Assembly (NCBI GenBank): GCA_043747835.1
Contig: JAYTOK010000053.1
Coordinates: 58,357 to 122,356, forward strand
Direction of reading: 5' to 3'
DNA length: 64,000 nt
DNA from: CADEED01 sp043747835
GTDB taxonomy: Bacteria; Pseudomonadota; Gammaproteobacteria; Steroidobacterales; Steroidobacteraceae
This document shows positions 31,918 through 41,037 of this stretch, one piece after another. Each line of letters starts with the position of its first letter. The first letter of the stretch is position 1. A model generated the notes under the pieces. That model searched no databases and was not told the DNA's origin. It saw only the letters and a program-made list of their open reading frames with translations. Both the position numbers and the translations under genes were made by a program.

Positions 31918-33360
31918 TCATTGTGGCGCGGTCTGCCGCAGCAAAGCGCGCAACTCCCGCAACCGTTGCGCCGCGCGGATGCGCTGCGCGGAATCGCCGG
32001 AGAAGCGCCACGTGTCGATGAGCCACGGCACCATCTTCCCGGGCTCCTCCGCCGCCTCATGCACCAGCGCTGTGGCCATCGCGAGGTCCGCGTTGTCGGG
32101 GACCTGCGCGCGCGCGCGTTCGAGCCGGGCGAGCGCGACGTCGAGACCGACCTTCCGGTGTGCGGCGGCCAGCGCGAATCCCCACGCGGCCTCGGCATCG
32201 CCGGCGTCCGCCTGCAGCGCGCGATCGAGAAGAACATACGCACGTTCGGCATACCCGGGTTCGTCCAGCCGATCGAGCAGCGCGAGCGCCGCCTCGCGCG
32301 CGATGCGCGCATCGCCGGCGGGAAGCTTTTCGAGGAGCGCGGCCGCCCGGACTTCGTCGGATTCGCGCAGCGCGAGTCGCAGTTGGAGGACGGCGACGTC
32401 GGGTGAGTCGGGCGCGAGCGCTGCGGCCTCCGCGATCAACTCGCGCAGGTTCTGCGGATTGAAGTTCGTGTCGAGCATCACGCGCGCGAGCCGCGTGCGC
32501 GCCTCGAGTTCGCTGAGCCGGCGTCCCCTGCCGAGTGACGGCGCATCCGCCGGCTCGAACTCGATCACGCCCTCGCGGAACAACGGCTGGGAGACGTAGC
32601 GCTGCAGGCTCGCATCGAGCGCCGCCAGACTCATGCCGAAGCTGTCCTGCGCGGCTTCCTCGATCGGCACGAGCCGGTTCAGCGCCGCGAGGAATGTCAG
32701 CATCGACGCGCCGAAGGCCGGCTCGTTGATGAGGCCGCGATGCACGATGCCCCACGATTCCAGATGCACCTCGGGCGATTCCGCGGCGGACAGGTACTCG
32801 GGCGAATGCTTGTCGAGCTCGAACAGGCGCGATAGCGGAATCCACGTGCCGCGGTAGCGTACCGATGGCGTGCCGATGATCGCCCGCCGGCCGTGCAGCT
32901 CGGTCGCACCCAGCATCGTCGCGAGACCCTCATCGAACCAGAGCGGATGCAGGCCACGGAACTGCGTGTGCAGGAACAGGTGCGTGTATTCGTGGAAGAC
33001 GGCTTCACGCAATTGCTCAGGCAGCAGGTCGGCGTCGATGAGCAGCAGATTCGAGAACCGCCGCGGCACGAACTCGGCATACACGCCGCTGCCGGGGCGC
33101 AGATATGCCTCCCAGACTGCCTCGGTCACGACATAGATCTGTGTGGCGGTGCCCGTCGGCCTGACTTCGCGCGCCAGCGTGCGCGAGAGCACGCGTTCGA
33201 AATTCGCGATCTGCCGCGCGATGCGGCCGGCGTTCACGCCGTCGGCGACGACCAACGAATAGGTGGGCGTTTCGTAGAGCCGCAGGATCCCGATGTCGGG
33301 AGTTTCAGCGGTCGCCCTCACAGCGAGGCCGAGTGCCAATGCTGTGAGCAACCGGAGCAT
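31918..33360 (-). CDS. Secreted HEYTH metalloprotease-like protein with TPR tail (paralog 2)
   Basis: 480 residues, signal peptide about 1-18. It has the same plan as its downstream neighbour: HEYTH at 123-127, then HPLWFDEGLATMLG with the likely third ligand E144, and HSPEYLSAAES matching HSPEYQSHKLA of the other copy. The C-terminal part is TPR-like (ARLERARAQVPDNADLAMA). The 8-bp gap between the genes and shared architecture indicate tandem duplication with strong divergence. It lies 10 bp downstream of the pilin gene, so the five minus-strand genes here may form one operon. Confidence 0.8.
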   Translation of the reverse strand: MLRLLTALALGLAVRATAETPDIGILRLYETPTYSLVVADGVNAGRIARQIANFERVLSRTLAREVRPTGTATQIYVVTEAVWEAYLRPGSGVYAEFVPRRFSNLLLIDADLLPEQLREAVFHEYTHLFLHTQFRGLHPLWFDEGLATMLGATELHGRRAIIGTPSVRYRGTWIPLSRLFELDKHSPEYLSAAESPEVHLESWGIVHRGLINEPAFGASMLTFLAALNRLVPIEEAAQDSFGMSLAALDASLQRYVSQPLFREGVIEFEPADAPSLGRGRRLSELEARTRLARVMLDTNFNPQNLRELIAEAAALAPDSPDVAVLQLRLALRESDEVRAAALLEKLPAGDARIAREAALALLDRLDEPGYAERAYVLLDRALQADAGDAEAAWGFALAAAHRKVGLDVALARLERARAQVPDNADLAMATALVHEAAEEPGKMVPWLIDTWRFSGDSAQRIRAAQRLRELRALLRQTAPQ

Positions 33361-33370
33361 GGGGCGCGAT

Positions 33371-33856
33371 CTACTCCGCCGGACCGCGGCAGCTCGACGG
33401 CAGGAATTTGTCGTCGATGTCGGTGCGGTTCTCGCCGACGGCCTCCATGCCCTCGGGCACGGAGCGGCGACCGCAGCGCCACGACATCGGGCTCGCGGGG
33501 CTGCCGGTCACGACCAGCGGCTGCAGCGTGATGACGTGGCCTTCGATGAGCTTGTTCGCGTGATTGCCCATGTGGACGTGCAGCGCGCCGTTCTCGACGT
33601 CGATCGACTTGACGTAGTTGCCGATCAGTTTGTCGGCCTGCGGAACGCCCGCCTCGCGATTGGTGTTCGGCATGCGCCCGCGCTCCTTTCTGAATTCCTG
33701 CACGGAGCCCTTGATCTCGCTCGCGAGCGAGAACGCTTCGACCACCTGCGCGCGCACGGTGTAATCCTGGTACGACGGAATCGCGATCGACGCGAGGATG
33801 CCGACGATCGCGATGACGATCATGAGCTCGATGAGAGTGAAGCCGCGGTGTCGCAT
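33371..33856 (-). CDS. Type IV pilin / major pseudopilin-like protein
   Basis: 161 residues. A short basic leader MRHRG is followed by FTLIELMIVIAIVGILASIA, the canonical prepilin cleavage site and N-terminal helix (cut after G5, with Glu at mature position 5). IPSYQDYTVRAQVVEAFSLA continues the pilin spine. The C-terminal globular part has a cysteine pair near residues 127 and 155, which could close a D-loop. GAGGA precedes the ATG. It would be processed by PilD and assembled into a pilus or pseudopilus. A GspF/PilC-like gene is directly upstream. Confidence 0.92.
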   Translation of the reverse strand: MRHRGFTLIELMIVIAIVGILASIAIPSYQDYTVRAQVVEAFSLASEIKGSVQEFRKERGRMPNTNREAGVPQADKLIGNYVKSIDVENGALHVHMGNHANKLIEGHVITLQPLVVTGSPASPMSWRCGRRSVPEGMEAVGENRTDIDDKFLPSSCRGPAE

Positions 33857-33865
33857 GGTTGTTCC

Positions 33866-34807
33866 TCAGATGATCGAGCCGAGTTTGAAGATCGGCAGAT
33901 ACATTGCGATGAGATAGGTGCTGACGATCAGGTATATGAGCACGCGCAGCCCGATCACGAGCCCGTTGCGCGGTTCTTCGAATCGCTCCGCGGCATGGAT
34001 CGCGTCGTCGTCGAGAAGCCGTGCGAGTTCTTCGCGCAGCCGGCCGAGCGTCGCGGCGATCGAGAGCAGGCGCGGGCGGTGATCGTCGCCGGGCTCGCCT
34101 GCGAGTTTCGTGGCGATGGTGGTGGCGGTTTCGGGCGTCGCGCCCGCGTCCAGCAGCAAGGCGACGTAGCGCATCCACAGCGAGACATCGTGATCGTGCG
34201 CCCATTCCTTCAAGCCCGGCACGCGTGCTAGCAGCGGCCGCATCGGCTGCATCGTCTGGAGGCGCTTCTTCAATTTCACGACGCCCCACAGGAACAGGAC
34301 GATGGCGGCAATGAGAACCAGGAGCACGGGCGCCAGCAGCCAGACGGTGCCGATCACGAACTCCGTGAAATGCGGTAGTTGGGCGCCAGCGCCTTCGTAA
34401 ATCGTGCGGAACGCGGGCAGCACGAAGATCGAGTAGACGCCGGCCACGAGCACGAGCAGGAATGCAAGTATCGACAGGTACGTCCCGAGCGTCGTCGCGC
34501 CGGCGAGGGCGGGACCGAGTCCGGTGCGGAAATCGCGCGCCGCAGTTTCGTAGGCCGCGTACGTGCGCTCGGGACTCATGCCGTTCGCGCGCGCCGCCGC
34601 GAGCAGGGCGGTGATCTGCGCGGAGGCGCCCGTTTCGGACTGGCCGGCGAGCGTGCTTTCGGTCTCGGTGATGGCCCAGTGGTACTCGTCGGGCAGTGCC
34701 GAGCGCAGGTTTTGCGCCGCGACGGATGCGTCCTTTCCCGCCTCGAACTCGCGCGCGAACTGATGCGAGACGAACGCGCGGATGTCGCGGGTCACGCGCA
34801 CGCTCAC
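33866..34807 (-). CDS. GspF/PilC-like pilus assembly platform protein
   Basis: 313 residues from a GTG that overlaps the previous stop (GTGA). Three membrane helices (about 113-138, 150-180, and 288-310) and the cytoplasmic domains follow the GspF/PilC order; the C-terminal repeat includes SLWMRYVALLLDAGATPETA, the usual WxRxxALLLxAGxxxxxA pattern. It is shorter than typical PilC (about 400 residues) and lacks most of the first cytoplasmic domain. It would form the inner-membrane platform for pilin polymerisation; no ATPase gene is in the window. Confidence 0.8.
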   Translation of the reverse strand: MSVRVTRDIRAFVSHQFAREFEAGKDASVAAQNLRSALPDEYHWAITETESTLAGQSETGASAQITALLAAARANGMSPERTYAAYETAARDFRTGLGPALAGATTLGTYLSILAFLLVLVAGVYSIFVLPAFRTIYEGAGAQLPHFTEFVIGTVWLLAPVLLVLIAAIVLFLWGVVKLKKRLQTMQPMRPLLARVPGLKEWAHDHDVSLWMRYVALLLDAGATPETATTIATKLAGEPGDDHRPRLLSIAATLGRLREELARLLDDDAIHAAERFEEPRNGLVIGLRVLIYLIVSTYLIAMYLPIFKLGSII

Positions 34808-35295
34808 GTGCGCACCCGGCACGCGGCCATCAGCATCGATGTCGGGACGGTCGTCCGGTTCTCGCCGCGGACCGTGAAGCCGCGCGGCGCCGGCGCATTG
34901 CCGCAAACCCAGACGATCGCGCTGGACGAATCGCCCGCCGGAAAGGCGGGTCGGATGGAGATGATTTCGCCCCCGAGCTCGCCGAACTTCTCACCGAGGA
35001 TGAAGTTCGCGGTCCCCTCGGAGTCGCCTTCGGCGGGGAAGAAGTAGACACCTTCATCGTCGTCTACGAGCGGCGGTGCATCGGCGCGCACGCCGTCGGT
35101 GGCCCAGACCTCCGCCCAGTGCACCTTCGCGTGGGTCGCGAGGCTGAGAACTTCGGCCTGCTTCACGCGCGGGAGCACGGCCAGCGCTTCGCGCACCGTC
35201 AGCGCGCTCAGGATTCCTACGAGCGCGGCGACGACGAGGAATTCCCCGGGAGAAGCTCCCATGATCAGCCTGGAACGGCGCGTCGTATCCCCCAT
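34804..35295 (-). CDS. Degenerate pilin-like protein
   Basis: 163 residues; the ATG at 35262 (MGASPG) is an alternative start that gives a 6-residue leader. The N-terminal segment EFLVVAALVGILSALTV is a pilin-type hydrophobic helix, but the FTLIE signature after the glycine is missing. Downstream, LPRVKQAEVLSLATHAKVHW resembles the pilin spine. A cysteine pair (about 131 and 159) and the closing CRVRT parallel the neighbouring pilin. Its position in front of the GspF-like gene supports a minor pilin role; processing by a prepilin peptidase is doubtful. Confidence 0.65.
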   Translation of the reverse strand: MGDTTRRSRLIMGASPGEFLVVAALVGILSALTVREALAVLPRVKQAEVLSLATHAKVHWAEVWATDGVRADAPPLVDDDEGVYFFPAEGDSEGTANFILGEKFGELGGEIISIRPAFPAGDSSSAIVWVCGNAPAPRGFTVRGENRTTVPTSMLMAACRVRT

Positions 35296-35338
35296 CGGGC
35301 TAGACTAATGGCCGTTCATCACCGCGTCTATCTATACG

Positions 35339-36253
35339 ATGCACCCCCATCGCCGCGCGCTGTTCCAGATCCACGTCTGCGTGGTGCTGTGGGGCGTCAC
35401 CGCGATCCTGGGCAAGCTCATCTCGCTGCCCGCGACGCAGCTCGTGTGGTGGCGCATGTTGTTAGTCACCGCCGCGCTCGCCTGCGTGCCGCGAGTCTGG
35501 CGTGCGCTCGCGACGATTCCGCCACGTCGCATGCTCGCGTTCGCCGGCATCGGCTGCGTCGTCGCGCTGCACTGGCTCGCGTTCTATGGCGCGGTGAAAC
35601 TCGCGAACGCTTCGGTCGCCGCCACGACGATGGCGCTGGCCCCGGTCGTCACCGCGCTCATCGAACCGGCGCTGACCGGCGCGCGCTTCGAACGACATAA
35701 TCTCCTGCTCGGAATCCTCGTGATTCCGGGTGTCGCGCTGGTGGTCGGCGGCATCCCGACGTCGATGGAAATCGGGTTCTGGGTGGGCGTCGCGTCGGCG
35801 GCGCTCGCGGCACTCTTCAACGCGCTCAACAAGCGCTACCTGGGCCAGCACGATGCACTCGCGGTGACGGGGCTCGAGTTGGGTGCGGGTTTCCTGCTCG
35901 TCGCGGCGCTCGCACCCTTCATCAGCGCGCCCGGTTCCGCCTTTATCTTGCCGGATGTCCGGGATGGGGCATGGCTGCTCGTGCTCGCGTTTCTCTGCAC
36001 CCTGATCCCCTACGCCGTTGCGCTCGGCGCCCTGCGGCACCTGTCCGCGTTCACGGCGCAACTGGCCGTGAATCTGGAGCCTGTTTACGCGATCGCTCTC
36101 GCGGTGTTGTTCCTGGGAGAGGCGCGCGAGCTCGATACGCTCTTCTATGCAGGCGTCGCGATCGTACTGGCCGCGGTTTTCGGCCATGGATTCCTGCAGA
36201 TGCGGCAAGCGAAGCTCACGGGATCGTTGACCGACGAAACCCGGTCTGTATGA
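35339..36253 (+). CDS. EamA/DMT-superfamily transporter
   Basis: 304 residues with ten predicted membrane helices arranged as two five-helix EamA halves. VVLWGVTAILGKLIS opens the first half and ALFNALNKRYLGQ the second. LEPVYAIALAVLFLGEARE near residue 245 is the classic EamA signature. These carriers move amino acids, nucleosides or sugars, usually as exporters. The ATG is chosen because the first helix begins immediately after it. The gene is divergent from the pilin cluster. Confidence 0.88.
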   Translation: MHPHRRALFQIHVCVVLWGVTAILGKLISLPATQLVWWRMLLVTAALACVPRVWRALATIPPRRMLAFAGIGCVVALHWLAFYGAVKLANASVAATTMALAPVVTALIEPALTGARFERHNLLLGILVIPGVALVVGGIPTSMEIGFWVGVASAALAALFNALNKRYLGQHDALAVTGLELGAGFLLVAALAPFISAPGSAFILPDVRDGAWLLVLAFLCTLIPYAVALGALRHLSAFTAQLAVNLEPVYAIALAVLFLGEARELDTLFYAGVAIVLAAVFGHGFLQMRQAKLTGSLTDETRSV

Positions 36254-36409
36254 TCACCTTCATATATATCTGATTGCCTGAGCAGCGCCCTCGCGGCCGC
36301 GCTTCCTCCAGATGTAACCAATTGAGTGCGAAGAAGTTGTGGGCCGTGTGGCCCATGGCGTGGGGTGGTGCGCCCCGCGCGTTTCGTGTTTGAGTGTTGG
36401 AGGATAGCT

Positions 36410-39400
36410 ATGACCGCGATTCGTTTGGGGCCGCCCCCGAAGCAGGGCCTTTACGACCCACAGTTCGAACATGACGCCTGCGGCGTCGGCTTCGTCGTGG
36501 ACATCAAAGGCCGCAAGTCGAACAACGTCCTCAAGCAAGCGATCCAGATCCTCAAGAATCTCGACCATCGCGGCGCCAGTGGCGCCGAGGTCAACACCGG
36601 CGACGGCGCCGGCATCCTGATGCAGCTCCCGCACGCCTTCCTCAAGAAGGTGGCGAAGAAAGACGCGCGCATCAACTTGCCCGAGCCCGGCTTCTACGCC
36701 GCGGGCAACATCTTCATGCCGCGCAACGCGACGCAGCGTCGCAAGATCGAAGAAGTGTTCGCGCGTGTCGTGCAGGCCGAAGGCCAGATCTATCTCGGCG
36801 CGCGCACCGTGCCGACGGACAACTCCATGCTCGGCGAGACCGCGAAGGCCGCGGAGCCGTTCGTGCGCCAGGTGTTCATCGGCCGCGGGCCGGAGACGGC
36901 CGACGAGAACGAGTTCGAGCGCAAGCTCTACGTGATCCGCAAGCGTGCTTATAACGAGATCCGCGTCTCGACCATTGGTGGTGCGGAGTTTTGGTATGTG
37001 GTGTCCCTGAGCCACAAGACCCTGGTCTACAAGGGCATGCTGACGACGATGCAGCTCGACGCGTATTTCCTCGATCTGCAGAACCCGTTGATGGAGACCG
37101 CCATCGGTCTCGTGCATTCGCGCTTCAGCACGAACACCTTTCCGAGCTGGGACCGCGCGCATCCGTACCGCTGCATCGCGCACAACGGCGAGATCAACAC
37201 GCTGCGCGGCAACATCAACTGGATGCGCGCGCGCGAGGCGCTGTTCGAGTCGCCGCTGTTCGGCGACGACATCAAGAAGATTCCGCCGATCGTGAACCCG
37301 AACGGCACGGACTCCTCGATGTTCGACAACGTGCTGGAACTGCTCACGCTCTCCGGCCGTTCGATGCCGCACGCCGTGATGATGATGATCCCCGAGCCGT
37401 GGTCGAAGCACGCCTCGATGGATCCCGCGCGCAAGGCGTTCTACCAGTACCACAGTAGTTTGATGGAGCCGTGGGACGGTCCCGCGGACATCTCGTTCAC
37501 CGACGGCAAGCGCATCGGCGCGGTCCTCGATCGCAACGGTTTGCGCCCGGGCCGCTACTACGTGACGAAGGACGACCTTGTCGTCATGGCGTCCGAAGCC
37601 GGCGTGCTCGAATTCCCGCCGGAGAACATCGTGCGCAAGGGCCGCTTGCAGCCGGGCCGCATGTTCCTCGTCGACACCGAGCTCGGCCGCATCGTCGAAG
37701 ACGAAGAGATCAAGGCGCAGATCATCAACGAGCGTCCGTACGCGGAGTGGCTCAAGCAGTTCCTCGTGTATCTCAAGGATCTGCCCGCGGCTCCCGAACT
37801 GCCGGCTCCCGAACCCGTCGCGTTGGCCAAGCGCCAGGTCGCGTTCGGCTACACGTTCGAAGATCAGCGCATGCTGATGACGCCGATGGCGCGCGACGGC
37901 GTCGAAGCCGTGGGCTCCATGGGCAACGACACGCCGCTCGCAGCGCTGTCGAACAAGTCGCGTCTGCTCTACGACTATTTCAAGCAGCTGTTCGCGCAGG
38001 TCACGAACCCGCCGATCGATTGCATCCGCGAAGAGATCATCACGTCGAGCGAAGTGTGGCTGGGCGCCGAAGGCAACCTGCTCGATCCGCGTCCCGGCGA
38101 TTGCCGCCGCGTCGAGCTCGCGGGGCCCGTACTCACGAACGAAGAGTTCGCGAGGATTCGCCGCATCTCGCTGCCCGGGCTCAAGGTCGGCACGCTGCGC
38201 GCGCTGTTCCGTGCCGACCGCGGTGAAGACGGCCTGGTCGAAGCGATGGAAGAGATCCGCGCCGAGGCAAAGCGCCTGATCGAAGAGGACGAGGTCAACA
38301 TCCTCATCCTCTCCGACCGCGGCGTGAACAAGGACTTCGCGCCGATTCCCTCTTTGTTAGCCGTGTCGGGCCTGCACCACTACCTGATCCGTCAGGGCCT
38401 GCGCATGAAGGTGTCGATCGCGATCGAGACGGGTGATGCGCGCGAGGTGCACCACTTCGCGCTGCTGATCGGTTACGGCTGCTCGGTCATCAACCCGTAC
38501 GTCGCGTTCGAAACCATCGAAGGCATGATCCGCGACGACATGCTGCCCAACGTGGAATACGCGCTGGCCTGCAAGAACTTCGCGAAGGCCGCCGTGAAGG
38601 GCGTCGTGAAAGTTGCGTCGAAGATGGGCATCTCCGCCGTGCAGAGCTATCACGGCGCGCAAGTGTTCGAAGCAGTCGGCCTGCGTCAGGACGTCATCGA
38701 CGAGTACTTCAGCGGCACGGCCTCGCGCGTTGGCGGCATCGGCCTCGACGTCGTGGCGCGCGAAGTGCTGATGCGTCACACCGCCGCGTTCACCGACCGC
38801 AAGCGCGCGCTGCAGACCGAACTACCCTCGGGCGGCCAGTACCAGTACCGGGCGGACGGCGAGTTCCACCTGTTCAACCCGGAGTCGATCCACCGCCTGC
38901 AGAAATCGGTGCGCACGGGCTCGTACGCGACGTACAAGTCTTACGCCGACCTCATCGACGACCGCGCGAAGAATCTCTCGACGTTGCGCGGCCTGCTCGA
39001 GTTCAAGCAGGGCGAATCGATTCCGATCGACGAGGTCGAATCCGTTGAAAGCCTCATGAAGCGCTTCAAGACAGGCGCGATGAGCTACGGCTCGATCTCG
39101 AAGGAAGCGCACGAGACTCTCGCGATCGCGATGAACCGCGTCGGCGGCAAGTCGAACACGGGCGAGGGCGGCGAGGATCCGGATCGCTACATCCCGATGG
39201 AGAACGGCGACTCGAAGAACTCCGCGATCAAGCAAGTCGCGTCGGGCCGCTTCGGTGTCACGTCGAACTACCTCGTGAACGCGAAGGAAATCCAGATCAA
39301 GATGGCGCAGGGCGCGAAGCCCGGCGAAGGCGGCCAGCTCCCGGGCACGAAGGTGTACCCGTGGATCGCGAAGACGCGGCACACGACCGCCGGCGTGGGA

Positions 39401-41020
39401 TTGATTTCGCCGCCGCCGCACCACGACATCTATTCGATCGAGGATCTCGCGGAGCTCATCCACGATCTCAAGAACGCGAACCGCGCCGCGCGCGTCAGCG
39501 TGAAGCTCGTCGCGGAAGTCGGCGTGGGCACGATTGCCGCGGGTGTTGCGAAGGCGCACGCGGACGTCGTGCTGATCTCGGGCGCCGATGGCGGCACGGG
39601 CGCGTCGCCGCTCACGTCGCTGGTCCATGCCGGATTGCCCTGGGAGCTGGGCCTCGCCGAGACGCACCAGACGCTCGTCATCAACAATTTGAGATCCCGC
39701 ATCGTCGTCGAGACGGACGGCCAGTTGAAGACCGGCCGTGACGTCGCGATCGCCGCGTTGTTGGGCGCGGAAGAGTTCGGCTTCGCCACGGCGCCGCTGG
39801 TCACGATCGGCTGCATCATGATGCGCGTCTGTCACCTCAACACCTGCCCGGCGGGTGTGGCCACGCAGGATCCGCGCCTGCGCGAGAAGTTCTCGGGCAA
39901 GCCGGAACACGCCGTGAACTTCATGAAGTTCGTGGCGCAGCACCTGCGCGAGATCATGGCGCAGCTCGGCTTCCGCAAGCTGACGGACATGGTCGGCCGC
40001 GTGGACATGCTGGAACCTGCGGCCGCGATCGATCACTGGAAGGCGCGCGGTTTCGACTTCAGCAACATCCTCTACGCGCCGGACGCGGGTCCCGAAGTGG
40101 GCCGTGTCGCGACGATCGTGCAGGACCACGGCCTCGAGAAGTCGCTCGACGTGCAGAAGCTGCTGGGAATCTGCGCGCCCGCGATCGAGCGGGGCGAGAA
40201 GGTCACGGCCGAAGTCGACGTGCGCAACGTGAATCGGGTGGTCGGCACGATCACCGGTAGCGAGGTCACGAAGAAGTACGGCGCAGCCGGACTTCCCGAG
40301 GACACGATCCAGATCAAGTTCAAGGGCTCCGCCGGCCAGAGCTTTGGCGCGTTCATGCCGAACGGCATGACGTTTCGTCTCGAAGGCGACGCCAACGATT
40401 ACTTCGGCAAGGGACTGTCCGGCGGCAAGCTTTCCGTCTTCCCGAGCCCGAAAGCCACGTTCCCGTCCGAGCAGAACATGATCATCGGCAACGTCGCGCT
40501 GTACGGCGCGACGAAGGGCGAGGTCTTCGTGCGCGGCATGGCGGGCGAACGCTTCGCCGTGCGCAATTCGGGTGTCGACACCGTCGTCGAGGCCGTGGGC
40601 GACCACGGTTGCGAATACATGACGGGCGGCCGCGTGGTGGTGCTCGGCGCGACGGGCCGCAACTTCGCGGCCGGCATGTCGGGCGGCATCGCCTATCTTC
40701 TGGACGAGAACAACGATGCGACCGCGCGTATCAACGCGCAGATGGTCGAGATCGGCCGCGTCGAGGACAGCCAGGAAGCCGAGGAGCTCCGCCAGCTCAT
40801 CGAGAAGCACGTGGAATACACGGGGTCGGAACACGCGAAGGGAATCCTCGCGGCATGGCCGACGAAGCTGCCGAAGTTCCTGCGCGTCATTCCGAAGGAC
40901 TACAAGCGCGTGCTCGCGTGCCTCAAGCGCGCGCACGATCAGGGATTGTCCGGCGACGAGGCGATCATGGCGGCGTTCGAAGAGAACGCGCGCGATCTGT
41001 CGCGTGTCGGCGGAAACTAA
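36410..41020 (+). CDS. gltB: Glutamate synthase (NADPH), large subunit
   Basis: 1,536 residues from the ATG at 36410, with GGAGG just upstream. The N-terminal nucleophile is C24 in HDACGVGF, exposed after removal of the short propeptide; this class II amidotransferase domain (about 24-430) releases ammonia from glutamine. The central domain is followed by the FMN synthase domain (about 840-1220) with GEGGQLPGTKVYPWIA, GADGGTGASPL, and the 3Fe-4S cysteines in CIMMRVCHLNTCPAG. The C-terminal beta-helix domain (about 1270-1510) has repeated G-x-x-G units. It makes two glutamates from glutamine and 2-oxoglutarate with GltD. Full length; gltD follows after 17 bp. Confidence 0.97.
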   Translation: MTAIRLGPPPKQGLYDPQFEHDACGVGFVVDIKGRKSNNVLKQAIQILKNLDHRGASGAEVNTGDGAGILMQLPHAFLKKVAKKDARINLPEPGFYAAGNIFMPRNATQRRKIEEVFARVVQAEGQIYLGARTVPTDNSMLGETAKAAEPFVRQVFIGRGPETADENEFERKLYVIRKRAYNEIRVSTIGGAEFWYVVSLSHKTLVYKGMLTTMQLDAYFLDLQNPLMETAIGLVHSRFSTNTFPSWDRAHPYRCIAHNGEINTLRGNINWMRAREALFESPLFGDDIKKIPPIVNPNGTDSSMFDNVLELLTLSGRSMPHAVMMMIPEPWSKHASMDPARKAFYQYHSSLMEPWDGPADISFTDGKRIGAVLDRNGLRPGRYYVTKDDLVVMASEAGVLEFPPENIVRKGRLQPGRMFLVDTELGRIVEDEEIKAQIINERPYAEWLKQFLVYLKDLPAAPELPAPEPVALAKRQVAFGYTFEDQRMLMTPMARDGVEAVGSMGNDTPLAALSNKSRLLYDYFKQLFAQVTNPPIDCIREEIITSSEVWLGAEGNLLDPRPGDCRRVELAGPVLTNEEFARIRRISLPGLKVGTLRALFRADRGEDGLVEAMEEIRAEAKRLIEEDEVNILILSDRGVNKDFAPIPSLLAVSGLHHYLIRQGLRMKVSIAIETGDAREVHHFALLIGYGCSVINPYVAFETIEGMIRDDMLPNVEYALACKNFAKAAVKGVVKVASKMGISAVQSYHGAQVFEAVGLRQDVIDEYFSGTASRVGGIGLDVVAREVLMRHTAAFTDRKRALQTELPSGGQYQYRADGEFHLFNPESIHRLQKSVRTGSYATYKSYADLIDDRAKNLSTLRGLLEFKQGESIPIDEVESVESLMKRFKTGAMSYGSISKEAHETLAIAMNRVGGKSNTGEGGEDPDRYIPMENGDSKNSAIKQVASGRFGVTSNYLVNAKEIQIKMAQGAKPGEGGQLPGTKVYPWIAKTRHTTAGVGLISPPPHHDIYSIEDLAELIHDLKNANRAARVSVKLVAEVGVGTIAAGVAKAHADVVLISGADGGTGASPLTSLVHAGLPWELGLAETHQTLVINNLRSRIVVETDGQLKTGRDVAIAALLGAEEFGFATAPLVTIGCIMMRVCHLNTCPAGVATQDPRLREKFSGKPEHAVNFMKFVAQHLREIMAQLGFRKLTDMVGRVDMLEPAAAIDHWKARGFDFSNILYAPDAGPEVGRVATIVQDHGLEKSLDVQKLLGICAPAIERGEKVTAEVDVRNVNRVVGTITGSEVTKKYGAAGLPEDTIQIKFKGSAGQSFGAFMPNGMTFRLEGDANDYFGKGLSGGKLSVFPSPKATFPSEQNMIIGNVALYGATKGEVFVRGMAGERFAVRNSGVDTVVEAVGDHGCEYMTGGRVVVLGATGRNFAAGMSGGIAYLLDENNDATARINAQMVEIGRVEDSQEAEELRQLIEKHVEYTGSEHAKGILAAWPTKLPKFLRVIPKDYKRVLACLKRAHDQGLSGDEAIMAAFEENARDLSRVGGN

Positions 41021-41037
41021 GCAGAAGAAGTAGATAG

